Below, in pieces: positions 26,092 to 34,118 of a DNA stretch of 38,257 bases; the stretch's first letter is position 1, and each line of letters begins with the position of its first letter. Position numbers and translations under genes: made by a program. Source of the DNA: Prevotella sp. (lineage in GTDB: Bacteria; Bacteroidota; Bacteroidia; Bacteroidales; Bacteroidaceae); contig JAGPKZ010000011.1 of the NCBI GenBank assembly GCA_018053665.1, forward strand, positions 1 through 38,257, given 5' to 3'. The notes below the pieces were generated by a model. That model did no database searches, was not told the DNA's origin, and worked only from the letters and a program-made list of their open reading frames with translations.

Positions 26092-26790
26092 TTATTTTTC
26101 AGTTTGTACTAACCATTCTTTAATATGCTCATAATCGAGACATTTATCTACTGTAAAATCGCCAACTCTTGTGCGTCTTAATGCTGTCAAATATGCGCCG
26201 CTGCCAAGTGCACGGCCTAAGTCACGTGCCAAAGCGCGTATATATGTTCCCTTTCCACATACAACACGAATGCTGAGTTGCATCTTTTCTGCGTCAAAGT
26301 CTGTCACCTCAATTTCCTCAACGTGTACATTTTTGGATCTCAGCTTTACTTCTTCACCAGCACGGCACAAGTCACAAGCACGATCTCCGTTTACCTTCAC
26401 TGCACTATAAGTAGGCGGAACTTGTTCAATATCACCGATAAACTGTTGCAGTATACTGCATATCAGTTCACTAGTAATATGTTCTGTAGGGAATTTCTCA
26501 TTCTCCTCATGCTCCATATCATAGCTCACCGTTGTAGCACCCAACTGCAAAGTAGCGGCATATTCCTTTGTATGTAATTGAAATTCCTCAATGCGCTTGG
26601 TCGCCTTACCCGTACACAATACCAGCACACCTGTTGCCAAAGGATCCAACGTTCCGGCATGACCGATTTTAACTTTATATCCAAGTTCATGTGAAAGCAC
26701 ATAGCGCACATGCGCCAATGCTCCAAAACTAGATATTTGGTAAGGCTTGTCTATCGCAAACACCTCACCTGCTTTAAAATCCATACTCAT
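26092..26790 (-). CDS. truB: tRNA pseudouridine-55 synthase
   Basis: TruB modifies U55 in the T-loop of tRNAs. The catalytic motif [14 protein letters not shown] is present with Asp49. [17 protein letters not shown] and the later [12 protein letters not shown] are further family motifs. At 232 residues it lacks most of the C-terminal PUA domain, as in many Bacteroidetes. Its ATG overlaps the uppP stop by one base (TAATG), a sign of translational coupling. Confidence 0.96.
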   Translation of the reverse strand: MSMDFKAGEVFAIDKPYQISSFGALAHVRYVLSHELGYKVKIGHAGTLDPLATGVLVLCTGKATKRIEEFQLHTKEYAATLQLGATTVSYDMEHEENEKFPTEHITSELICSILQQFIGDIEQVPPTYSAVKVNGDRACDLCRAGEEVKLRSKNVHVEEIEVTDFDAEKMQLSIRVVCGKGTYIRALARDLGRALGSGAYLTALRRTRVGDFTVDKCLDYEHIKEWLVQTEK

Positions 26791-27620
26791 TAACTAGCCA
26801 TTACTAGTGAATGCCCTGTTAAAAGCATTACCAAGATTATCAATCCAACAACAATACGATACCAGCCAAATGCCTTAAAACCATATTTGGTAAGGAAACT
26901 AACAAACCATTTCATTGCCAACAAAGCAACGAAAAATGCAATAACGCATCCTACTATCAATAACATTATATTATTTGATGTTGCCCATTTTGTGTCTTCA
27001 CCAAACATTTCAATCAAATCAAGCAGTGTAGCACCAGCCATTGTTGGTACGGCAAGGAAGAAAGAAAATTCAGCTGCATTCTTGCGTGTTAGTTTCTGCT
27101 GCATTCCACCTACGATAGTCGACATACTGCGACTCATTCCTGGAATAACAGAAAGGCACTGGAACAGACCTATAAAGAAAGCGCGCTTGCAAGTTACTTT
27201 ATTCTCTTCTCTGCCCATATTGAATATTCTATCACAAAACAGCATGAAGATTCCTCCTAGCACTAGCATAACAGCAACGACTTCAACACTGTCAAGTAAC
27301 CTATCAAGTAGTCCTGATTTTTTTGCGGCCAAACCAACAACTACAGCTGGTATAACTCCAACGATAAGAAGTCCATAGAATTTCATCTTACTGATAAATT
27401 CCTCATAGTTCCTCATCTGGAAAAATCTTTTCCAATATAAACATACTACTGATAGAATTGCTCCAAACTGTATAATGAATGTAAATGCATGAACAAAAGG
27501 ATTACCTTGTTGAACACCTAGTAAATTCTGAGTTATTATCATGTGACCAGTTGACGATACTGGCAGAAATTCAGTTAAGCCCTCTACAATGGCAATGATA
27601 ATTGTTTGTATTAAATCCAT
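26790..27620 (-). CDS. uppP: Undecaprenyl-diphosphatase
   Basis: This polytopic inner-membrane enzyme dephosphorylates undecaprenyl pyrophosphate to recycle the cell-wall lipid carrier and gives bacitracin resistance when abundant. The 276-residue protein has the active-site segments EGLTEFLPVSSTGH (13-26) and PGMSRSMSTI (160-169, Arg164). It overlaps the DUF3098 gene stop (TAATG). Confidence 0.97.
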   Translation of the reverse strand: MDLIQTIIIAIVEGLTEFLPVSSTGHMIITQNLLGVQQGNPFVHAFTFIIQFGAILSVVCLYWKRFFQMRNYEEFISKMKFYGLLIVGVIPAVVVGLAAKKSGLLDRLLDSVEVVAVMLVLGGIFMLFCDRIFNMGREENKVTCKRAFFIGLFQCLSVIPGMSRSMSTIVGGMQQKLTRKNAAEFSFFLAVPTMAGATLLDLIEMFGEDTKWATSNNIMLLIVGCVIAFFVALLAMKWFVSFLTKYGFKAFGWYRIVVGLIILVMLLTGHSLVMAS

Positions 27621-27862
27621 TATTCAGCAGCGTTATTTTCATCTTTTGGTTTACGGATAATAGCGTATATGATAGATATAAAACCTACGAAACACACTAC
27701 AGGAGCAACCTTTATACGCATTGCACTGAATATTTCAGGATTAAATGTATTTTCTGTTGAGCCAGCACCACCCATGAGAATAAATCCGAGGATGATAATA
27801 GCCACACCGACAGCCACCAAGATAAAGTTGGTTTTGTCGAAAGCAAAATTCTTCTTATCCAT
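27620..27862 (-). CDS. DUF3098 small membrane protein
   Basis: An 80-residue protein with two membrane helices (about 13-31 and 52-68) and the DUF3098 features FAFDKTNF at the start and FNPEIFSAMRIKVAPVVC in the loop. Function unknown. In Bacteroidetes it sits between ftsX and uppP, as here, which suggests a role near the cell envelope. Confidence 0.88.
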   Translation of the reverse strand: MDKKNFAFDKTNFILVAVGVAIIILGFILMGGAGSTENTFNPEIFSAMRIKVAPVVCFVGFISIIYAIIRKPKDENNAAE

Positions 27863-27889
27863 TATTTTTTAGTTTTTATTCGTTATTTA

Positions 27890-28768
27890 TCAAATCTTAT
27901 AAAGGTCACCTGCCTTCATCTTCAAGAACTTGTTGACAGATAGACTTGAACATATTGCGGTAATGATGATGCCAAAAAGGAACACCGATATAGCTGTAAT
28001 GGCAACAATATCCCATGTAACGACTGTCAAGATTCCTGGTTCATAGTTGTATAGTGCATATAAGCATGTTCCCAACACGGCTATAGCAACAAGAGCAGCA
28101 ATCAGACCTACAAAAATGGCACGCATCACGAAAGGATAACGTATAAATTTCCATGACGCCCCAACTAGTTTCATTGTATGAATAGAGAAACGACGTGCAT
28201 ATATACCTAGACGAACTGTATTGTTTATCAAAGAGAACGATACAAAAGTAAGCAATATAGCCAACACTAGAAGTACAAGACTAATCTTTTGCAGATTATC
28301 GTTCACACTGTTCACCAAAGCCTGCTGATATGTTATATCTCCAACCTTAGGATATTTCTTCAGTTCTTTTGTTATCCATTTCAATGAATCATTATTGGCG
28401 TAGTCGCCTTTCAACTGAACTTCTATTGAAGCAAGAAAAGGGTTAGCACCAATAAACTCAGAAGGGTCTGTTCCCATAGCCTCAGTCTGTTCTTTTAGAG
28501 CGGATTCCTTGCTAATATATGTAATCTTATTTATATACGGACGGTGATGAATCATATTACACAACTGCTGAGCCTCAGGATTTGTAATATCGTCCTGAAG
28601 CATCATTGTTACAACAAGGTTCTCCTTAACATAAGTAGATAAGTTTCTGGCTGTAAGCACAGAAAATACTACCATACCCAATAAGACAAGCACCATTGCG
28701 GTGCTTATGCATAAAGTTATAACCTGCAATCCGTGACGATTGCGGGATGTTTTACGTTTCTTTCCCAT
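27890..28768 (-). CDS. ftsX: Cell division permease FtsX
   Basis: A 292-residue FtsX with one N-terminal membrane helix (about 15-38), an extracytoplasmic domain (about 40-160) and three C-terminal membrane helices. The segment NNTVRLGIYARRFSIHTMKL, ahead of the second FtsX membrane pair, is diagnostic. FtsX with the ATPase FtsE controls septal wall hydrolases. No ftsE lies beside it; in Bacteroidetes the two are usually apart. First gene of the operon ftsX-DUF3098-uppP-truB-queA-folK. Confidence 0.92.
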   Translation of the reverse strand: MGKKRKTSRNRHGLQVITLCISTAMVLVLLGMVVFSVLTARNLSTYVKENLVVTMMLQDDITNPEAQQLCNMIHHRPYINKITYISKESALKEQTEAMGTDPSEFIGANPFLASIEVQLKGDYANNDSLKWITKELKKYPKVGDITYQQALVNSVNDNLQKISLVLLVLAILLTFVSFSLINNTVRLGIYARRFSIHTMKLVGASWKFIRYPFVMRAIFVGLIAALVAIAVLGTCLYALYNYEPGILTVVTWDIVAITAISVFLFGIIITAICSSLSVNKFLKMKAGDLYKI

Positions 28769-28801
28769 TTAATAAAAGAGTGTATTACACCAAATATCTT
28801 G

Positions 28802-28832
28802 CAAAGATAGTGCAAAAGTGATGATAACGCAA
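28802..28832 (-). promoter_or_regulatory. Promoter of the ftsX-folK operon
   Basis: TTG (28830-28832), 20 bases, then TATCTTTG (28802-28809) on the minus strand. It lies 33 bases upstream of ftsX. Confidence 0.75.
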
Positions 28833-28876
28833 TAGTTTAACAGCAATTAACTCTTAATAGAACTAAGTTTTGCCTA

Positions 28877-29326
28877 TTACTTCCAAGGGTAAATCAATCT
28901 GGCTGTATTATATCCACGACGAGAAGCTTCAGATATGGCCAAAGCCAAATCTTCATCTGGCAATATTGACGTACGGGAAAGTATCCATAAGTATTTTGAA
29001 GAACTTCCGCCTACCAATGCCCAATTGTAGTTTTCACCTAAGGCTAGGACTCTGTAATCAGAATAAAATATCCAAAAAAACGAAACTCTAAGAAGTCCAG
29101 GAATAGAGGTTGTCTTTGCTTTTCCAACAACGCTCTTCATTCTACCTGTTTTTATATCAACACCCGAATTTACTACTTTGATAGTGCCATTAGGATTCTG
29201 CGAATATTCTGCAATCGCATTACTAATGCCACGTTCAAAACGATTGTCTATACGAGCAATCTCATACCATTTGCCTAGATACTTATCCAGTACAAGATTA
29301 GAAATCGTTGTTACGTCTGTTTTCAT
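28877..29326 (-). CDS. Lipocalin (Blc-like), without signal peptide
   Basis: The 149-residue protein is a lipocalin barrel: YLGKWYEIARIDNRFERG is the first conserved region with the Gly-x-Trp, and DYRVLALGENYNWALVGG followed by YLWILSRT holds the later ones. E. coli Blc is an outer-membrane lipoprotein, but here no signal peptide or lipobox precedes the barrel and no in-frame upstream extension supplies one. It is therefore probably cytoplasmic. It follows the radical SAM gene by 48 bases. Confidence 0.88.
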   Translation of the reverse strand: MKTDVTTISNLVLDKYLGKWYEIARIDNRFERGISNAIAEYSQNPNGTIKVVNSGVDIKTGRMKSVVGKAKTTSIPGLLRVSFFWIFYSDYRVLALGENYNWALVGGSSSKYLWILSRTSILPDEDLALAISEASRRGYNTARLIYPWK

Positions 29327-29374
29327 AAGCTGAATATTTACTCTTAACTAAAATAGTTATCACAATATGTTGTT

Positions 29375-30157
29375 TCAATATGAAGCAGTACAAGGTATAC
29401 CAGCAGCGATAACTCTATCGCGAATAGCATCTAATTCTGCATGTGTCGCCTTTTCAAGTTTCTGATCTGGAGTCTCACGGTCTATGGTATATATCATAAC
29501 CTCCTGCGGCTGAATACTTAATATTGCGTCAAGCCAAGGTTTCACGTATTTTTCGCAAGTGTTATCTACATCAATACCATCAACGGTTTTACCTTTCAAG
29601 AACATTGACTGTACGATCACATGTCCGTTGAAAAGTTTTAGATTATCAATAATTTTACTGATGTCATAAGATTGTTGTGTCGGACGGTCTACACGTTGTA
29701 TGTATTCCGGGTCAACAGTATCTATTTTAAGTATATTATTATCAACTAGCATCAATGCAGCTCTTACCTTTTCTTTGTTAGCAAACGTACTATTACTCAA
29801 CACACTTATCTTAGCATCAGGACAATATTGATTTCTAAGTTCTACGGTATCAAGTATAATATTATAAAAATCAGGATGAGCGGTTGGCTCTCCATTACCT
29901 GCAAAAGTAAGCACATCTGGATGAACATTCAGTTCATGCATCTCCTTCAACTTCTTTTCCAGAGCCAAAGCCACCTCGTTTCGAGTAGGACGTTTCTGTT
30001 TAGGAACACGTTGGTCGTTAAATCCACATTCACAGTAAATACAGTCAAATGTGCACACCTTTCCGTCAGACGGCATAAGGTTTATTCCTAAGGAAATACC
30101 AAGTCGGCGACTATGAATTGGACCGAATATTGGTGAAGGATAAATTACAGTACTCAT
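29375..30157 (-). CDS. Radical SAM protein, substrate unknown
   Basis: A 260-residue radical SAM enzyme. The three cysteines that hold the 4Fe-4S cluster are in CTFDCIYCECGF (Cys35, Cys39, Cys42; CxxxCxxC). LTFAGNGEPTAHPDF is the SAM-binding glycine-rich region. The barrel is followed by only a short C-terminal region without extra cysteine clusters. Similar proteins are annotated only as radical SAM. The gene has a good promoter of its own (30216-30246). Confidence 0.87.
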   Translation of the reverse strand: MSTVIYPSPIFGPIHSRRLGISLGINLMPSDGKVCTFDCIYCECGFNDQRVPKQKRPTRNEVALALEKKLKEMHELNVHPDVLTFAGNGEPTAHPDFYNIILDTVELRNQYCPDAKISVLSNSTFANKEKVRAALMLVDNNILKIDTVDPEYIQRVDRPTQQSYDISKIIDNLKLFNGHVIVQSMFLKGKTVDGIDVDNTCEKYVKPWLDAILSIQPQEVMIYTIDRETPDQKLEKATHAELDAIRDRVIAAGIPCTASY

Positions 30158-30215
30158 ATTATATTTTTATTATCTGGGCATAGCCTAAATATTGACTTCC
30201 CATTTCTTGGAAATG

Positions 30216-30246
30216 CAAATATATAAAAACAATATTACCCAAACAA
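30216..30246 (-). promoter_or_regulatory. Promoter of the radical SAM gene
   Basis: TTG (30244-30246), 20 bases, then TATATTTG (30216-30223) on the minus strand, about 59 bases upstream of the ATG. Confidence 0.72.
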
Positions 30247-30321
30247 ATATTTTATTGAAGTTTAAATTTATCAAAACAAATAAAGCAGATTACTATAACA
30301 GACAACGGTATTTATTAAATC

Positions 30322-30466
30322 AAAAACAAATATCCGGCAGGAAGTGGAGAGAGTACTCCCTGCCGAAATATTTGTCACCCCGTTTCATGCAGGCTACACT
30401 GCATTTTTTGGAATATTGTTGTTTATTAAATTCGTCTTACTGTCTTTTAGTCAATACCTATCATCT
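30322..30466 (-). ncRNA. Candidate structured non-coding RNA
   Basis: On the minus strand a TATCTTTG motif (30473-30480) precedes about 145 bases with two hairpins. One is ATGCAG/CTGCAT (30387-30404). The other is larger (30327-30374), with two 7-bp helices (CAAATAT/ATATTTG and CGGCAGG/CCTGCCG) around a small internal loop, followed by a T5 run. The plus strand is a real alternative: there the small hairpin is followed by six T residues and would be the terminator. No known RNA family was recognised. Confidence 0.35.
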
Positions 30467-31303
30467 TTAATGCAAAGATATATAACTTGTATTTGTTTAT
30501 ATAGACGCAAAAGTTGCAGAAAAGTTGCAGTAATATTTTATATTTCTATTTTTTTTGATGAAATTCGACATCTGATTTCAAAAAAACACGTTTTATGAAT
30601 ATAAAAAGTATGGCATTTCATGTAAGATTTTAATATTTTCCTTATTTTGCATTCAAAGCCTATCATGCACTTTTTCCTGTTTTAGCTACAGAGCTATATT
30701 CATGTGAAAAAGCCTTTATTCAAAGGGATTGCGAAGAATAAAACGGAATTTTTAGCTACTGCATTTATAGAAGATAAAAACACAAATGATGCTGACACAA
30801 AATAATTACTATATAATGTACGCGCTCATGCGCGCGCACTGACGAGTTTTCAAAATACTAGCGTCGAAGTGGCAACAAACTGACTATCACTAACTTAGAT
30901 GTGATTTCCCGTGAAATCAAATGTCGTGTTTAATGTCATCAATTTTTGAATAACCAAATCAGCTTTTTTGTCATGGTCACTGAATTTCTATCTAAAACAC
31001 ATGTTTTTGCACAGGAAAAATCGCCTCTGAATCATACCCTATTTTGCATTTCATCGATAAAACGCACAAAACACAGCCTCTTGGCTGACACTTATTTTAA
31101 GCAAAAGGGCATCCTAACAGTCTGATACACAACTATTAGACACTTCGACACTGTTTATTTTTAAAACTACATGTGGGAGATTACTTTGATTATCAACAAA
31201 TAAAAACGGACTTAATACGATAAATAGCACCTTAATCAAAAACGTAATCATACTTAAAATCGCATTTTGCTTTAGCAAAAAACGTTTAAAAGAACTGGAA
31301 TTT

Positions 31304-31435
31304 CATTTCTACGATCAAACGTTTTCATTCTTACGACATAAAGTTTCCATTCTTACGATCAAACGTTTACGTTTCATCGATATAAAATTTCCGTTTCTAT
31401 ATAGAAACGCATCCTCTTCTACATGGAAATATTGG
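31304..31435. repeat. Array of six degenerate 22-bp tandem repeats
   Basis: Units begin every 22 bases from 31304. Units 1 and 3 agree in 19 of 22 bases and share TACGATCAAACGTTT; unit 2 matches unit 3 in 17; unit 4 is related to unit 2 in 15; units 5 and 6 are weaker but keep TTCTA and a central AAA in phase. The period is not a multiple of three, so a coding repeat is unlikely, and 22 is about two DNA turns. Iteron-like or regulatory binding sites are possible. Confidence 0.6.
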
Positions 31436-31459
31436 TTAATATCCTTGATATTAACCAAT
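31431..31459. repeat. 12-bp inverted repeat next to the 22-bp array
   Basis: ATTGGTTAATAT and ATATTAACCAAT are perfect reverse complements separated by CCTTG. The left arm overlaps the last repeat unit. A plus-strand TATCTTTG follows at 31477-31484. Confidence 0.7.
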
Positions 31460-31556
31460 GGTAAAGAGTATTTTCATATCTTTGTAAGTTCTGATAACAA
31501 AGATGCTGTAAAGCGTGTTACCGGTTATCTGAATTTAAGTGAAGGCAAGTAAATTA

Positions 31557-32087
31557 TTACTTAAAGCCTTGATTATGAGGCCCATTATCCTTAGCTTTTC
31601 TGGCAAATTCAAATAATGCTAAAGGTAAATGACAATATCCGTTCGGGTTTTTATCCAGATAATCTTGATGAAATTCTTCAGCTGCATAGAAATTCTGAAG
31701 GGCTTTGATTTCAACAGCAATTGGTTGGGATAATTCTTTTTGCTGTTGGTTAAAGACCTTCTCTATAACAGGAAGCTGGTCTTCAGATGTATAGTAGACA
31801 CCCGTACGGTATTGTGTACCACGATCACCACCTTGTTTGTTCACACTTGTTGGATCAATCGCTTTGAAGTACATATTAAGTAAGAACTCCAGACTTATTT
31901 TCTTCTCATCATATTTAATATACACTGTTTCTGCAAAGCCGGTCGTATCAGTGCACACTTCTTTATATGTCGGATTTTGTATATGCCCATTTGCAAATCC
32001 AACTTTTGTTTCTAATACTCCGTCTATTTGTTTGAAGAAATGTTCTGTTCCCCAGAAACATCCTCCGGCTAAATATATTTCTTTCAT
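31557..32087 (-). CDS. msrA: Peptide-methionine (S)-S-oxide reductase
   Basis: MsrA repairs the S form of methionine sulfoxide in proteins. The active site GGCFWGTEHFF is at the N-terminus with catalytic Cys10, and GDRGTQYRTGVYYTSEDQ, then EEFHQDYLDKNPNGYC, complete the family pattern. The longest frame begins with TTG at 32096, inside a promoter motif, so the ATG at 32085-32087 (MKEIYLAGG) is chosen. There is no MsrB fusion. Confidence 0.95.
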   Translation of the reverse strand: MKEIYLAGGCFWGTEHFFKQIDGVLETKVGFANGHIQNPTYKEVCTDTTGFAETVYIKYDEKKISLEFLLNMYFKAIDPTSVNKQGGDRGTQYRTGVYYTSEDQLPVIEKVFNQQQKELSQPIAVEIKALQNFYAAEEFHQDYLDKNPNGYCHLPLALFEFARKAKDNGPHNQGFK

Positions 32088-32093
32088 AATGTG

Positions 32094-32101
32094 CAAAGAT
32101 A
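32094..32101 (-). promoter_or_regulatory. -7 element just upstream of msrA
   Basis: The minus strand reads TATCTTTG and ends 6 bases before the ATG, so the mRNA may be leaderless or nearly so. No well-spaced -33 element. Confidence 0.45.
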
Positions 32102-32207
32102 ATAATTAGTTTTCAAAAATATATAAGATTTTGACTATTTTCCCAATAAATGAGGATTGAACATTAATTTATATTGCCGCACTTTTGTACCCGCTAAGAC
32201 AATCAGC

Positions 32208-32933
32208 TTAGAAACAGAATTTATAACCAGCTGCCACAATATGGATATTTGTATTCAAACAGCTAACTGTCTGATACATATAATATAAGCCAAGCTTGTG
32301 CATGGCTGAAATACAGAAATCTGAGCCTATAATATATTTCATCTTTTCTATTTTCCAACCATTATACATTTCAACACTTGCATAAGGCGTCATAAAAGTA
32401 TGAGTATCATATTCAAGTTTTACACGACTACGAAGAACATTATCACCTGTTCCAAGATAAGTAACGGCTATTTCATCACCACATCCTAAACTGTAATCAT
32501 ATTGTCCATCAACAGTTTTCTCTGGTATATAAGTATATTGCCAACGCTCACGCAACGACAATTTAATATTTGCTAAAGCCACTTTTCCAATGAAATCAAT
32601 ATGGAAACGGTGACGTGGACGCCAATATTTTACGTATTTCTGAGGAGTTCCTGCATTTGAACAAGAATATTTTTCTATATTATCATTAAGTAAGTCATAG
32701 CCAGCTCCAACAGAAAGCCAAGACTGCAATTTATAGTCTGCAGACATTCCCAGACTATACCTGTCGGTAGTTTTAACATGATCGTGAGAACGGTATTCTG
32801 TCCCGACATCAATACTCAGTCGGTTGGATACTGTTTTCACGACATCTAAAGAAGTATATATACCAAAATCATCACTATGTGCCATACCCATGAATGGAAT
32901 TGAGGTAAGGACCAATATAAGCAATTTCTTCAT
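32208..32933 (-). CDS. DUF2490 outer membrane protein
   Basis: A 241-residue beta-barrel protein with a signal peptide (MKKLLILVLTSIPFMGMA, cleaved near residue 18) and C-terminal Phe. Alternating strands such as RLSIDVGTEYRSHD and WLSVGAGYDLL, and the segment RPRHRFHIDFIG, fit DUF2490, which is annotated in many Bacteroidetes. Function unknown; probably a small pore or structural barrel. It follows asd by 48 bases. Confidence 0.82.
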   Translation of the reverse strand: MKKLLILVLTSIPFMGMAHSDDFGIYTSLDVVKTVSNRLSIDVGTEYRSHDHVKTTDRYSLGMSADYKLQSWLSVGAGYDLLNDNIEKYSCSNAGTPQKYVKYWRPRHRFHIDFIGKVALANIKLSLRERWQYTYIPEKTVDGQYDYSLGCGDEIAVTYLGTGDNVLRSRVKLEYDTHTFMTPYASVEMYNGWKIEKMKYIIGSDFCISAMHKLGLYYMYQTVSCLNTNIHIVAAGYKFCF

Positions 32934-32981
32934 AATTAGTTCTTGTCGGCATTTTCATCCGCGAATACGCACAAGCGTTAT

Positions 32982-33995
32982 TTATTTTACATTTCCTACC
33001 TCAATAAGGTATTCAGCAATCTGAACAGCATTCAGTGCAGCACCCTTACGAATCTGATCACCTGTTAGCCACAATGTATTGCCATTATCATCAGCTAAAT
33101 CCTTACGAACACGACCTACATAAACATCATCCTTTCCTGCACTCTCAAGTGGCATTGGATATACATAGTTCTGAGGGTCGTCTACAAGAGTTACACCAGG
33201 AGCAGCCTCTAGAGCCTTACGTATTTCAGCAACAGATACTGGTTTTTGGGTTTCAAACCATACACTTTCTGAATGAGAACGAAGAGAACTTACACGTACA
33301 CAAGTGGCACTAGTGCGAACATCGCTGTGCATAATCTTGCGAGTCTCGTTATACATCTTCATCTCCTCTTTTGTATAGTCATTCTCTGTCATCTTATCAA
33401 TCTGTGGAATCACGTTGTAAGCCAACTGATGAGGGAATTTACTGATTGTCTTAACCTCACCTTCCTCAACCAACTCCTTATATTGCTGCTGAAGTTCTGC
33501 CATTGCTACAGCACCGGCACCACTTGCACTCTGATAACTAGATATATGGATTTTCTTAATATGGCTGATGTTCTCTATAGGTTTCAACACAACAACCATC
33601 ATGATAGTTGTGCAATTAGGATTTGCAATAATATTGCGTGGCCTGTCAAGAGCATCCTTAGCATTAACTTCTGGCACAACCAAAGGAACATCATTTTCCA
33701 TACGGAAAGCACTAGAGTTGTCTATCATCACTGCACCATATTTAGTTATGGTTTCAGCAAACTCCTCTGAAGTGCCACCACCAGCAGAAGTAAATGCGAT
33801 GTCAACATCCTTGAAATCATCATTATGCTGCAAAAGCTTAACTTCGTAGTCTTTTCCCTTAAAATTGTATTTACACCCTGCGCTGCGTTTAGAGCCAAAT
33901 AAAACCAGTTCATCCATTGGGAAATTCCTTTCTGCAAGAATACGCAGGAATTCTTGTCCTACAGCTCCACTTGCGCCAACAATTGCTACTTTCAT
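32982..33995 (-). CDS. asd: Aspartate-semialdehyde dehydrogenase
   Basis: Asd reduces aspartyl phosphate to aspartate semialdehyde, the branch point to lysine/diaminopimelate, threonine and methionine. With the start at [15 protein letters not shown], the nucleotide-binding loop is GASGAVG (7-13) and the nucleophile is Cys128 in NPNCTTI. The frame is open further upstream to 34064, but that extension is not conserved-looking and runs through the -7 motif at 34031-34038. The length of 337 residues is normal. Confidence 0.96.
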   Translation of the reverse strand: MKVAIVGASGAVGQEFLRILAERNFPMDELVLFGSKRSAGCKYNFKGKDYEVKLLQHNDDFKDVDIAFTSAGGGTSEEFAETITKYGAVMIDNSSAFRMENDVPLVVPEVNAKDALDRPRNIIANPNCTTIMMVVVLKPIENISHIKKIHISSYQSASGAGAVAMAELQQQYKELVEEGEVKTISKFPHQLAYNVIPQIDKMTENDYTKEEMKMYNETRKIMHSDVRTSATCVRVSSLRSHSESVWFETQKPVSVAEIRKALEAAPGVTLVDDPQNYVYPMPLESAGKDDVYVGRVRKDLADDNGNTLWLTGDQIRKGAALNAVQIAEYLIEVGNVK

Positions 33996-34030
33996 ATTGA
34001 TATCTTTTAAAATTAATTTAATTTCAGTTG

Positions 34031-34038
34031 CAAAAATA
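34031..34038 (-). promoter_or_regulatory. -7 element of asd
   Basis: The minus strand reads TATTTTTG, 36 bases upstream of the chosen ATG. A TTG lies at 23-base spacing, slightly too far. Confidence 0.45.
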
Positions 34039-34118
34039 CAACTTTTCATATTAATACCATTCAAAAGTGATATTTTTTTTGCACCTTTGCATTATCATTT
34101 ATAAATCGTGCAGCTTTT

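Larger units (their letters stand above)
30158..31556. other. Gene-free 1.4-kb spacer with repeats and a candidate structured RNA
   Basis: No frame here resembles a known protein. From left to right: the radical SAM promoter, a cluster of hairpins with T-runs (30327-30409), a -7 motif at 30473-30480, two tandem 11-base repeats (AAAAGTTGCAG at 30509-30519 and 30520-30530), a GC-rich alternating stretch near 30820-30837, an array of degenerate 22-bp repeats (31304-31435), a 12-bp inverted repeat (31431-31459) and an open frame fragment ending at 31552. Confidence 0.65.

Noticed and set aside
30322..30466. The structured region as SRP RNA or 6S RNA
   Set aside because: The conserved SRP loop pattern (GGAAG near GCAGCC) and a 6S-like long central bubble are not evident.
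31304..31435. The 22-bp array as a CRISPR
   Set aside because: Units are directly adjacent with no spacers, degenerate, and no cas genes are present.
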